Shown here piece by piece: positions 1 to 6,359 of a stretch of DNA of 6,483 nt (the first letter of the stretch is position 1; each line of letters begins with the position of its first letter). The stretch is from Flaviramulus sp. (GTDB taxonomy: Bacteria > Bacteroidota > Bacteroidia > Flavobacteriales > Flavobacteriaceae). The position numbers and the translations under genes were made by a program. The notes under the pieces were generated by a model. It saw only the letters and a list, made by a program, of their open reading frames with translations. It was not told the DNA's origin and did not search any database. The stretch covers positions 1 to 6,483 of the forward strand of contig JALRJA010000363.1 of the NCBI GenBank assembly GCA_023255235.1. The letters run 5' to 3'.

Positions 1-405
1 AATTAAATCTTCATCAGAATTAAAAAAACCAATAAGCAAGTTTTCTTGTTTATCAAACTTAAATTCTAAACTTAAACTCTCTAAACGCATTATTTTATTT
101 TTATCCTTTTTAAGAGTTTTGATAATATTACATGATTTCACATCAGACAACAATATAACAACAGGCATTAAATGCTGAGTATTACCATGTATATAGGTTA
201 TTGTTTTCTTTTCAACACACAAACCAATAAAATAGCTATGCCATATTTCTTGGTGTAGATAACTCAAACCATTATTTTTAATAATAGATTCAAATTGCTT
301 TTTTATGTTTGACGAATGCTTGGTTCCGTTTAATATAAACAGAAAAAATGGGATAAAAACACTTAATACTAAAAGTGTTGATACAATTATTATTGAAATT
401 TTCAT
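1..405 (-). CDS. Membrane-anchored hypothetical protein, C-terminus cut off by window edge
   Basis: The minus strand is open for 135 codons from an ATG at 405 down to base 1 with no stop, so the gene runs off the left edge. The protein begins MKISIIIVSTLLVL and has one strongly hydrophobic segment at about residues 4-25, followed by a soluble part starting NGTKHSSNIKKQFE. That pattern fits a single N-terminal membrane anchor or an uncleaved signal. The soluble part mixes charged helices and short beta-like stretches, including a VVILLSDVKSCNIIKT segment and a LESLSLEF strand. I know of similar short anchored proteins of unknown function in Flavobacteriaceae but recognise no named domain. The leader is A/T-rich with no Shine-Dalgarno sequence, as usual in this phylum. 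The gene is in the same direction as the next two minus-strand genes, 139 bases after the nearer one, so it may have its own promoter; I could not find a TAnnTTTG box for it. The gene call is fairly safe; its function is unknown. Confidence 0.72.
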   Translation of the reverse strand, partial: MKISIIIVSTLLVLSVFIPFFLFILNGTKHSSNIKKQFESIIKNNGLSYLHQEIWHSYFIGLCVEKKTITYIHGNTQHLMPVVILLSDVKSCNIIKTLKKDKNKIMRLESLSLEFKFDKQENLLIGFFNSDEDLI

Positions 406-544
406 TTTATTTTTTATTTGAAATTGTTTTACAACTCATCTTGCTTGTTTAGTTTAAAAACAAAAAATCAAGAAGAGTGCTTAATTATAGATAGCCACTT
501 ATTTAATTAATTGTGGCAAAAAAAGTGTTTACAAAACAATATCG

Positions 545-880
545 TTACAAAAAAAAATGAAAAGGATACACTATATCAGAACCTGTAAAACTCACATTGC
601 CTAAAAACCCCTTTTTTAAATAATTCAACCTGTTTTTTAAAACACCAAAAACCGTTAAATCATCAAAATCAATAACCAAAAAACTATTGGTTTTAAAAAA
701 AGTATCAAATACAGGATTTACACAACAAACAATAACCCCCTGATTATTCAAACAAGGCTTATCATGAATATGATTAGAATAAGGCGGCTTTTCAAAAAAA
801 GAATCAGCCTCAAACGATGAAGAAAAAGAAAAAAGAAAACCTAACGCAAGCGTTATAACAGACCAGTAAAAACCAACCAC
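545..880 (-). CDS. Small exported hypothetical protein (GTG start, 111 aa)
   Basis: Unrecognised 111-residue protein. An in-frame TAG lies three codons upstream of the GTG at 880 and the frame has no internal methionine, so GTG is the natural start. Residues 1-25 form a hydrophobic stretch (FYWSVITLALGFLFSFSSS) that reads as a signal peptide or membrane anchor, so the product is probably periplasmic or envelope-associated. The mature part has three cysteines, one near residue 43 and an adjacent pair (VCC) near residue 52, which could form a disulfide or bind metal; this is inference. A motif HIHDKPC precedes the pair. The C-terminal half alternates hydrophobic and polar residues, ending in aromatic YPFHFFL. 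A TACCTTTG promoter box lies 21 bases upstream of the start, supporting expression. Against it: the frame is very T-rich with many homopolymer runs, and no known family supports it. The signal-like N-terminus, upstream box and lack of any competing gene make it more likely real than not. Confidence 0.6.
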   Translation of the reverse strand: MVGFYWSVITLALGFLFSFSSSFEADSFFEKPPYSNHIHDKPCLNNQGVIVCCVNPVFDTFFKTNSFLVIDFDDLTVFGVLKNRLNYLKKGFLGNVSFTGSDIVYPFHFFL

Positions 881-901
881 TTTATTCTATTAAATACAAA
901 A

Positions 902-909
902 CAAAGGTA
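902..909 (-). promoter_or_regulatory. Candidate -7 promoter box TACCTTTG for the 545-880 gene
   Basis: Read on the minus strand the bases are TACCTTTG, an exact match to the Bacteroidota -7 consensus TAnnTTTG. It ends 21 bases before the GTG at 880, which would give a short leader of roughly 15 bases. No clear TTTG/TTG -33 element is seen at the usual spacing, so the call rests on one box and its position. Confidence 0.45.
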
Positions 910-996
910 TAAACTAATACTGTTAATAATTTGATAAATTTTAAGCTATTTTAAAAAAAACAGCAGACAAGCTAACACAATAAATAAGTTATAAAA

Positions 997-1428
997 CTAT
1001 CTATTCATGTTTTTAATTTCTTGCATAAAAGTCTCTAAATCGGCACCATTATGCACTAAGGTCAAAGCCTTATCCATAATATACTTTACATTAACAGCAT
1101 GGAAACCAAGACCAACCCCAATTTTGTTTAAAAGCTTGTGTTCAGAGTCGCCTTTTATTTGGTCAACATACACCATACGCACCAAATCATACAAACGCTC
1201 TAAGCGGCTGTCATAAGAAACAGGCGGATTAATAGGATGCGATTTATAATCCTTTAAAATAAGCTTATAGTCGGCTTCACTTATATCCAAATTGTTAGCC
1301 AGCCTATCTAAAAACGCGCTTTCATCATCGGTAATAATACCGTCATCCATGGCAACACGCACAATAGAAGCAAAATGATCTTCATTTCGCTTTTTAAAAC
1401 CACTATCAAACAAATCAGAAAACGACAT
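997..1428 (-). CDS. TerB-like helical protein (143 aa)
   Basis: The sequence reads as a TerB-family protein, a small all-alpha cytoplasmic fold found in tellurite-resistance (Ter) proteins, DjlA N-terminal regions and many uncharacterised bacterial proteins. Key signs are the acidic turn after the first helix (VAMDDGIITDDE, residues 25-36), expected to sit in the metal-binding-like acidic site of this fold, and the helix starting FLDRLANNL. The protein looks internally duplicated: residues 24-60 (RVAMDDGIITDDE...ILKD) align by eye with 84-120 (RMVYVDQIKGDSE...IMDK), matching the pseudo-symmetric helical bundle of TerB. The second copy keeps D89 and D94/E96. No signal peptide or membrane segment. 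The ATG at 1428 has a TAGGTTTG box 24 bases upstream. No other ter gene (TerC, TerD, TerZ) is in view, so a tellurite role should not be assumed; lone TerB-like proteins are common in Flavobacteriaceae and their role is unknown. It is divergent from mfd. Confidence 0.85.
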   Translation of the reverse strand: MSFSDLFDSGFKKRNEDHFASIVRVAMDDGIITDDESAFLDRLANNLDISEADYKLILKDYKSHPINPPVSYDSRLERLYDLVRMVYVDQIKGDSEHKLLNKIGVGLGFHAVNVKYIMDKALTLVHNGADLETFMQEIKNMNR

Positions 1429-1452
1429 ATATTATATTTTAAAAACCTACTA

Positions 1453-1460
1453 CAAACCTA
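1453..1460 (-). promoter_or_regulatory. Candidate -7 promoter box TAGGTTTG for the TerB-like gene
   Basis: On the minus strand the bases read TAGGTTTG, an exact TAnnTTTG match, 24 bases upstream of the ATG at 1428. A T-rich GGTTTAG lies about 19 bases further upstream and could act as a poor -33 element. Spacing to the start is like that of the other two boxes in this window. Confidence 0.5.
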
Positions 1461-1501
1461 CATATTTTTTTTAATAAACTAAACCATAAAATCACTTTTT
1501 T

Positions 1502-1673
1502 GGGCGTTACCGCAACCCTTCAATTTATTCAGGGTTTGCGGTCGGGCTTTACACTATATCTTTTGTTTTTTTATCATTTAACAACCACACAAAAACCCTA
1601 AAATTATAGCAAACAGCTATTTCCCAAACACCCACAAACACAAACAAAAGGATGCCGTTTCAATCCCTAACGC
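1502..1673. repeat. Structured intergenic element with inverted ends, flavobacterial dispersed-repeat type
   Basis: The plus strand begins GGGCGTTACC and ends CAATCCCTAACGC. The segments nest into one consistent fold. GCGTTA (1504-1509) pairs with TAACGC (1668-1673). GGG (1544-1546) pairs with the adjacent CCC (1665-1667). CTTTTGTTT (1560-1568) pairs perfectly with AAACAAAAG (1642-1650). On the left side, CCGCAACCCT (1510-1519) folds with AGGGTTTGCGG (1531-1541) as a ten-pair hairpin with one bulged T and an 11-base loop. A small hairpin ATAGC/GCTAT (1606-1610, 1616-1620) sits in the central region. From memory, blocks such as GGTCGGGCTTT-x-CACTATATCTTTT and GCGTTAGGGAT-x-GGCATCCTTTT recur in intergenic DNA of many Flavobacteriaceae genomes, with the hairpin and central parts varying; I cannot verify copy number here. 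It lies between divergent promoters, so it is not the terminator of either flanking gene. Natural strand and function are unknown. Confidence 0.65.
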
Positions 1674-1725
1674 ATAACAACAAACAAACTTAAAAAAAGC
1701 ATCCAAAAAAAAGTATTCAATAACG

Positions 1726-1733
1726 TATATTTG
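1726..1733 (+). promoter_or_regulatory. Candidate -7 promoter box TATATTTG for mfd
   Basis: TATATTTG is an exact TAnnTTTG match ending 22 bases before the GTG at 1756, giving an expected leader of roughly 15 A-rich bases. No good -33 element is visible upstream. The position favours the GTG start at 1756 over the internal ATG at 1801. Confidence 0.5.
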
Positions 1734-1755
1734 CAACCGTAAAACAAAAATTTAG

Positions 1756-4700
1756 GTGCAAAATACCCTAAACGCTCAAACCTATCTACAGACTTTGCAA
1801 ATGCAAAATCTGCAAGAAGCCATTGCCCAAAAACAAGCCAAAATATATTTAAAAGGGCTTGTAGGCTCTTCATTTTCGTTTGTTATATCAAGCATTTTTA
1901 AACAAGAAAACACTCCTTTTTTAATAGTTTTAGACGATAAAGAAGAAGCCGCTTTTTTTGCAAACGATTTAGAACAATTATTAAGCCACAAAGATGTCTT
2001 ATTTTACCCAGGTAGTTACATAAGACCCTATGAAATAGAAGAAACCAATAATGCCAATGTACTGTTACGTGCCGAAGTTTTAAACCGAATTAATTCTCAA
2101 AAACAACCAGCCGTAATAGTAACCTATCCAGACGCTCTTTTTGAGCAAGTTGTAACAAAAAAAGAACTACAAAGCCATACCTTAAAAGTATCGGTAACCA
2201 ATAACTTATCAATAGATTTTCTTAACAAAACACTATTTGAACACCAATTTAAACGTGTCGATTTTGTTGCAGAACCAGGCGAGTTTTCAGTTCGTGGTGG
2301 CATTGTAGATGTATTTTCCTTTTCACACAACCAGCCATACAGAATAGAGTTTTTTGGCAATCAAATAGATAGTATAAGAACCTTTGATACAGAAACACAA
2401 CTATCTATTGAACAAATAAAAAGCATTAGTATTATACCCAATGTTGCCAATAAACTATTACAAGAAAACAGGCAAAGTTTTTTAAAATACATACCACAAA
2501 AAACAGTAGTTTGTATTAAAAACACCAACATATTATTTTCTGTATTAGACAATCTTTACACCAAAGCAGAAACCGTTTTTAAAACCCTTTCAAAAGATAT
2601 AAAACACGCCAAACCGCATGAGTTATTTTCTAATTCGGAAGTATTAAAAAAACAACTTCCTGATTTTTCTATTATAGAATTTGGGAGTTCTCCTTTTTTC
2701 AGTAGCAACATAAACAAACAATCCTCAAAATTAAATGAAGATGCCAAACCCCAACTTGCTCATAATAACCACATAGTTTTCAATACAACACCGCAGCCAT
2801 CTTTCAACAAACAATTCAATCTCTTAATTGCAGATTTAAATGCAAATTATGAAAAAGGATATGCCAACTTTATTACTTGTGTAAGCGAGCAACAAGCCAA
2901 ACGATTTCATGATATTTTTGATGATTCACAATTAGAAGTAAAACCATATCACACCGTTATAGTATCATTACACAAAGGATTTATAGACCATGATAATAAA
3001 ATAGTTTGTTATACAGACCATCAAATCTTTGAGCGATATCATAAATTTCATATTAAAAATGGGTATGCAAAAAAACAAGCTATAACCTTAAAAGAACTAA
3101 CTAATTTAAACATGGGCGATTATGTAACACATATAGACCATGGTATTGGACGCTTTGGTGGGCTTCAAAAAATTGATGTAGAAGGCAAAAAACAAGAAGC
3201 TATTAAATTACTATATGGAGAGCGTGACATCTTGTATTTAAGTATTCATTCGTTACATAAAATCACCAAATTTAATGGTAAAGATGGCAAACCACCAAAA
3301 GTTTACAAGCTTGGTAGTAAAGCATGGAAAACCTTAAAAGAAAAAACAAAAGCACGTGTAAAACACATAGCGTTTAACCTTATAAAACTATACGCAAAAC
3401 GCAAAACCAAAAAAGGATTTCAATATAACCCAGACAGCTATTTACAACACGAGTTAGAAGCGTCGTTTATTTATGAAGACACACCAGACCAAAGAACAGC
3501 AACTGCCGATATTAAAGCAGATATGGAAAGTGAACTCCCTATGGATAGATTGGTATGTGGTGATGTTGGTTTTGGTAAAACCGAAGTTGCAATACGGGCT
3601 GCTTTTAAAGCCGTAGATAATGGCAAACAAGTAGCGGTTTTAGTACCAACAACTATTTTGGCTTACCAACATTCTAGAACATTTAAAGACCGTTTAAAAG
3701 AATTTCCTGTTACAGTAGATTATTTAAACAGATTTAGAACGGCTAAAGAAAAACGAAACATACTAGAAGGGTTACAAAACGGAAGCATAGATATTATTAT
3801 TGGCACTCACCAATTAGTTAATAAAACCGTTAAATTTAAAGACTTAGGATTGTTAATTGTTGATGAAGAACAAAAATTTGGGGTCGCCGTAAAAGATAAA
3901 CTAAAAACCATTAAAGAAAATGTAGATGTTTTAACACTAACAGCTACACCAATACCCAGAACCCTTCAGTTTAGCTTAATGGCTGCCAGAGACTTATCGG
4001 TTATAACTACACCACCACCAAACAGGTATCCTATTGAAAGCCATGTTATTCGTTTTAATGAAGAAATTATTCGTAACGCCGTAAGCTATGAAATACAACG
4101 CGGCGGGCAAATATTTTTCATTCATAACCGTATTGAAAACATTACAGAAGTTGCCGGCATGATACAACGCTTAGTTCCAGACGCAAAAATAGGCGTTGGT
4201 CATGGACAAATGGAAGGCAAAAAACTAGAGCAACTTATGCTCGCGTTTATGGATGGTGCTTTTGATGTTTTGGTAAGCACCACTATTGTTGAAAGCGGAT
4301 TAGATGTACCAAATGCCAATACTATTTTTATTAATAGTGCCAATAATTATGGTTTGAGTGATTTGCACCAAATGAGAGGTCGTGTAGGGAGAAGTAATAA
4401 AAAAGCATTTTGTTATTTTATAACACCAGAATATGCAGCCATGACAGATGATGCTAGAAAACGAATAACAGCACTAGAACAATTTACAGACTTAGGTAGT
4501 GGCTTTAATATTGCTATGAAAGATTTAGAAATTAGAGGAGCAGGCGATTTATTAGGCGGCGAGCAAAGTGGGTTTATTAACGACATGGGATTTGATACCT
4601 ATCAGAAAATTTTAAACGAAGCAATTGATGAACTTAAAGAAAACGAGTTTAAAGACTTGTATAACCAAACCCAAGAAAACAAAACCTATGTAAAAGATAT

Positions 4701-5154
4701 TACTATTGATACCGATTTTGAACTACTTTTCCCCGATAGTTATATAAACAATATTTCTGAACGATTAAACCTATACACACAACTAAACAATTTAAAAACA
4801 GACCTTGAATTACAAGCTTTTGAAAAAGATTTAGTTGACCGTTTTGGTGCATTACCAAAAGAAGTGATAGATTTGCTAGACAGCGTTAGAATAAAATGGA
4901 TAGCTACAAAAATTGGTTTAGAAAAATTGGTTATGAAGCAAGGCAAACTAATAGGCTATTTTATTCAAGATCAACAAAGTAAATTTTATAAAAGTGATAC
5001 CTTTACCAAAGTCTTACAGTTTGTTCAAACCAACCCACAAAGTTGTAAAATAAAAGAAAAACAAACTAGAAATGGGCTTCGGTTAATACTAACCTTTGAT
5101 GATTTAAACTCTGTAAAACAAATTCTTAATAAGTTGCTTACCATTATGGCTTAA
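1756..5154 (+). CDS. mfd: Transcription-repair coupling factor Mfd
   Basis: Complete 1132-residue Mfd, close to the usual ~1150. This cytoplasmic ATP-driven DNA translocase removes stalled RNA polymerase from lesions and recruits UvrA for nucleotide excision repair. Domains in order: UvrB-like N-terminal module with a degenerate P-loop lacking lysine (GLVGSS, 34-39) and the FSVRGGIVDV segment (177-186); a variable linker; the CarD-like RNA-polymerase-interacting domain from about 448 (MGDYVTHIDHGIGRF, 453-467); the RecG-like helicase core with Walker A GDVGFGKT (602-609), Walker B DEEQ (703-706), LTATPIPRT (728-736) and motif VI QMRGRVGRS (872-880); and the C-terminal TRCF domain at about 990-1085, which holds UvrA binding in check. 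All catalytic motifs look intact. GTG at 1756 is chosen because an in-frame TAG immediately precedes it and a promoter box lies just upstream; ATG at 1801 (M16) is the alternative. The thioredoxin-like gene follows after 41 bases. Confidence 0.98.
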   Translation: MQNTLNAQTYLQTLQMQNLQEAIAQKQAKIYLKGLVGSSFSFVISSIFKQENTPFLIVLDDKEEAAFFANDLEQLLSHKDVLFYPGSYIRPYEIEETNNANVLLRAEVLNRINSQKQPAVIVTYPDALFEQVVTKKELQSHTLKVSVTNNLSIDFLNKTLFEHQFKRVDFVAEPGEFSVRGGIVDVFSFSHNQPYRIEFFGNQIDSIRTFDTETQLSIEQIKSISIIPNVANKLLQENRQSFLKYIPQKTVVCIKNTNILFSVLDNLYTKAETVFKTLSKDIKHAKPHELFSNSEVLKKQLPDFSIIEFGSSPFFSSNINKQSSKLNEDAKPQLAHNNHIVFNTTPQPSFNKQFNLLIADLNANYEKGYANFITCVSEQQAKRFHDIFDDSQLEVKPYHTVIVSLHKGFIDHDNKIVCYTDHQIFERYHKFHIKNGYAKKQAITLKELTNLNMGDYVTHIDHGIGRFGGLQKIDVEGKKQEAIKLLYGERDILYLSIHSLHKITKFNGKDGKPPKVYKLGSKAWKTLKEKTKARVKHIAFNLIKLYAKRKTKKGFQYNPDSYLQHELEASFIYEDTPDQRTATADIKADMESELPMDRLVCGDVGFGKTEVAIRAAFKAVDNGKQVAVLVPTTILAYQHSRTFKDRLKEFPVTVDYLNRFRTAKEKRNILEGLQNGSIDIIIGTHQLVNKTVKFKDLGLLIVDEEQKFGVAVKDKLKTIKENVDVLTLTATPIPRTLQFSLMAARDLSVITTPPPNRYPIESHVIRFNEEIIRNAVSYEIQRGGQIFFIHNRIENITEVAGMIQRLVPDAKIGVGHGQMEGKKLEQLMLAFMDGAFDVLVSTTIVESGLDVPNANTIFINSANNYGLSDLHQMRGRVGRSNKKAFCYFITPEYAAMTDDARKRITALEQFTDLGSGFNIAMKDLEIRGAGDLLGGEQSGFINDMGFDTYQKILNEAIDELKENEFKDLYNQTQENKTYVKDITIDTDFELLFPDSYINNISERLNLYTQLNNLKTDLELQAFEKDLVDRFGALPKEVIDLLDSVRIKWIATKIGLEKLVMKQGKLIGYFIQDQQSKFYKSDTFTKVLQFVQTNPQSCKIKEKQTRNGLRLILTFDDLNSVKQILNKLLTIMA

Positions 5155-5195
5155 TTATTGTTTTTAATAAATAAGCATAAAAATAATTGTTGCTC

Positions 5196-6359
5196 ATGAA
5201 ACACTTCTTTTTTCTCTCTCTATTACTACCAACTATTTTACTAGCACAACATAGTATTAAAGGCGTGTTTTCGCCACCAGAAAACTATAATGTAGCCTTG
5301 TTGTATAAAGTAACGCCAACACTCTCAAAATACATCTCTAGTTCTCAAATAAAAAAAGATGGAAGCTTTGAGTTTAAGCTAGACTCTACAGTTACTAAAG
5401 GCGTTTACAGGTTGGTTTATGCTATTCCTCAAGAAGACTATAATTTTGATATTATTTACAACGCAAAAGAAGATATAGAACTCACGTTTAATTCTGAAAC
5501 AGGTGTAAAATTTGTCAAATCATTAGAAAATAAATTATTAACCTCTTATACCAACAGTATGTCTTTGGTTACGCAAAGCATAGGAAATTATTTTGGTAGT
5601 CAAAGTAAAGATACAACAGCCTTAAAAGCTATTTTTAAAACTCAAAGAGAAACCCAGTTAAACTTTGAAAAAGCTGCCAAACAAACCATTGCATTACAAT
5701 TTATTAAAGCCAACAAACCCTATATTCCAAACAAAGTTGAACACGTAAAAACATATTCAAATAACTTAAAAAAGCATTATTTTGATTATGTAGATTTTAA
5801 TAACCAAACACTTCAAAGCTCTAGTTTTTTACAGGAAAAAATCCTTAACTACATATTTGGAATGTCTAATCACGTTGAAGATGAGATTACCAACTACAAA
5901 AAAAATATTGATGTAGTGTGTTTAAAACTAAAGGACATTTCACCAAAGATTAAACGAGTTATGCTATTAGATTTATGGCAGCAAATGGTAGATTTAAACC
6001 TAGAACCAGTTGCCAATTACATATCAGAAAATTACTTAATGGATATAGCAGTTTCTTTAAACGACCAAACCCTTTTAAACACATTACTAATATATTTAGA
6101 TACTTCTTTAGGAAACAAAGCGCCAGATTTTTCATTTGACATAAAAAAAGACAAAACAGCAATCACCAAAAAATTAAGTGAGCTTAATGTAGCCGAAAAT
6201 TATGTTATTTTATTTTGGAGTAGTGGTTGTTCACATTGTTTAGATGAAGTTCCACAGGTAAAATCATTCGTTGGCACATTAAAAAAAGACCATGTAAAAG
6301 TAGTTGCCATAGGCTTGGAAGACGAGCCTTGGGGTTGGCAAAATATAATAAACAAATAA
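5196..6359 (+). CDS. Exported TlpA/thioredoxin-like protein, C-terminally truncated
   Basis: As read, 387 residues. ATG at 5196 is preferred over the in-frame TTG codons at 5187 and 5190 because it begins a classic signal peptide (MKHFFFLSLLLPTILLAQ, likely cleaved before Gln18), so the product is periplasmic or envelope-associated. Residues ~20-110 are beta-rich and resemble the DUF4369-type N-terminal domain of Bacteroidota TlpA-like proteins; ~113-305 look helical. The thioredoxin-like domain starts at about 306 (GNKAPDF) and has strand VILFWSS followed by active-site C345-S-H-C348, expected to reduce or exchange disulfides outside the cytoplasm. It ends at Gly-Trp-Gln (380-382) plus five residues NIINK and a stop. 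A normal domain would run roughly 60-70 residues more, including the cis-proline loop, which is absent. With the GltB-like sequence following, the 3' end is probably broken or mis-joined, and the native protein should be about 450 residues. The 41-base A/T-rich gap after mfd shows no promoter box, suggesting co-transcription. Confidence 0.85.
   Translation: MKHFFFLSLLLPTILLAQHSIKGVFSPPENYNVALLYKVTPTLSKYISSSQIKKDGSFEFKLDSTVTKGVYRLVYAIPQEDYNFDIIYNAKEDIELTFNSETGVKFVKSLENKLLTSYTNSMSLVTQSIGNYFGSQSKDTTALKAIFKTQRETQLNFEKAAKQTIALQFIKANKPYIPNKVEHVKTYSNNLKKHYFDYVDFNNQTLQSSSFLQEKILNYIFGMSNHVEDEITNYKKNIDVVCLKLKDISPKIKRVMLLDLWQQMVDLNLEPVANYISENYLMDIAVSLNDQTLLNTLLIYLDTSLGNKAPDFSFDIKKDKTAITKKLSELNVAENYVILFWSSGCSHCLDEVPQVKSFVGTLKKDHVKVVAIGLEDEPWGWQNIINK
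6333..6344. other. Probable junction between thioredoxin-like and gltB-like sequence
   Basis: GGTTGGCAAAAT reads as Gly-Trp-Gln-Asn in the thioredoxin frame, which suits that family, and as (W/G)-Leu-Ala-Lys one base earlier, which suits the GltB-like frame continuing to the right. The same bases could therefore belong to both parent genes, a microhomology at the join. The exact breakpoint cannot be placed from this sequence alone. Confidence 0.5.

Larger units (their letters stand above)
1429..1755. other. Divergent intergenic region between the TerB-like gene and mfd
   Basis: These 327 bases hold no convincing protein gene. They contain the outward-facing promoter candidates for both flanking genes (1453-1460 on minus, 1726-1733 on plus) and, between them, the structured repeat element at 1502-1673. 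The stretch from about 1580 to 1710 is rich in A and C on the plus strand (G and T on the minus), unlike the neighbouring genes. A minus-strand reading frame from 1873 to 1667 overlaps the start of mfd and is treated as a shadow. Confidence 0.8.

Noticed and set aside
440..472. Imperfect hairpin CTTG-TTGTTT / AAACAA-CAAG upstream of the 1-405 gene
   Set aside because: Short, interrupted and mostly A/T; expected by chance in DNA of this composition.
494..517. Inverted repeat GCCAC/GTGGC as a terminator after the 545-880 gene
   Set aside because: Only five pairs with a 14-base loop, and on the minus strand the T-run comes before the stem rather than after it.
953..974. Terminator after the TerB-like gene: AGC/GCT stem followed by eight Ts on the minus strand
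   Set aside because: The stem is only three or four pairs, too weak to call an intrinsic terminator.
1007..1216. Plus-strand 69-residue frame
   Set aside because: Shadow of the TerB-like gene on the opposite strand, which has clear protein-family features.
1655..1673. Minus-strand GCGTTAGGGATTGAAACGG resembles the GGGATTGAAAC end of some CRISPR repeats
   Set aside because: Only one copy exists, with no regular spacers and no cas genes; the bases are explained by the structured element.
1650..1704. Inverted pair GGATGC (1650-1655) and GCATCC (1699-1704)
   Set aside because: Six pairs across a 43-base loop; the left arm starts where the better-nested CTTTTGTTT/AAACAAAAG stem ends. It could be an alternative pairing but is not supported on its own.
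1667..1873. Minus-strand 68-residue frame with a signal-peptide look
   Set aside because: It is antisense to the start of mfd and covers its promoter; hydrophobicity arises because the reverse complement of A-rich Lys/Gln/Asn codons gives Leu/Phe codons.
5153..5188. AATTATT/AATAATT inverted repeat between mfd and the thioredoxin-like gene
   Set aside because: All A/T, loop of 22 bases and no GC stem; not a credible terminator.
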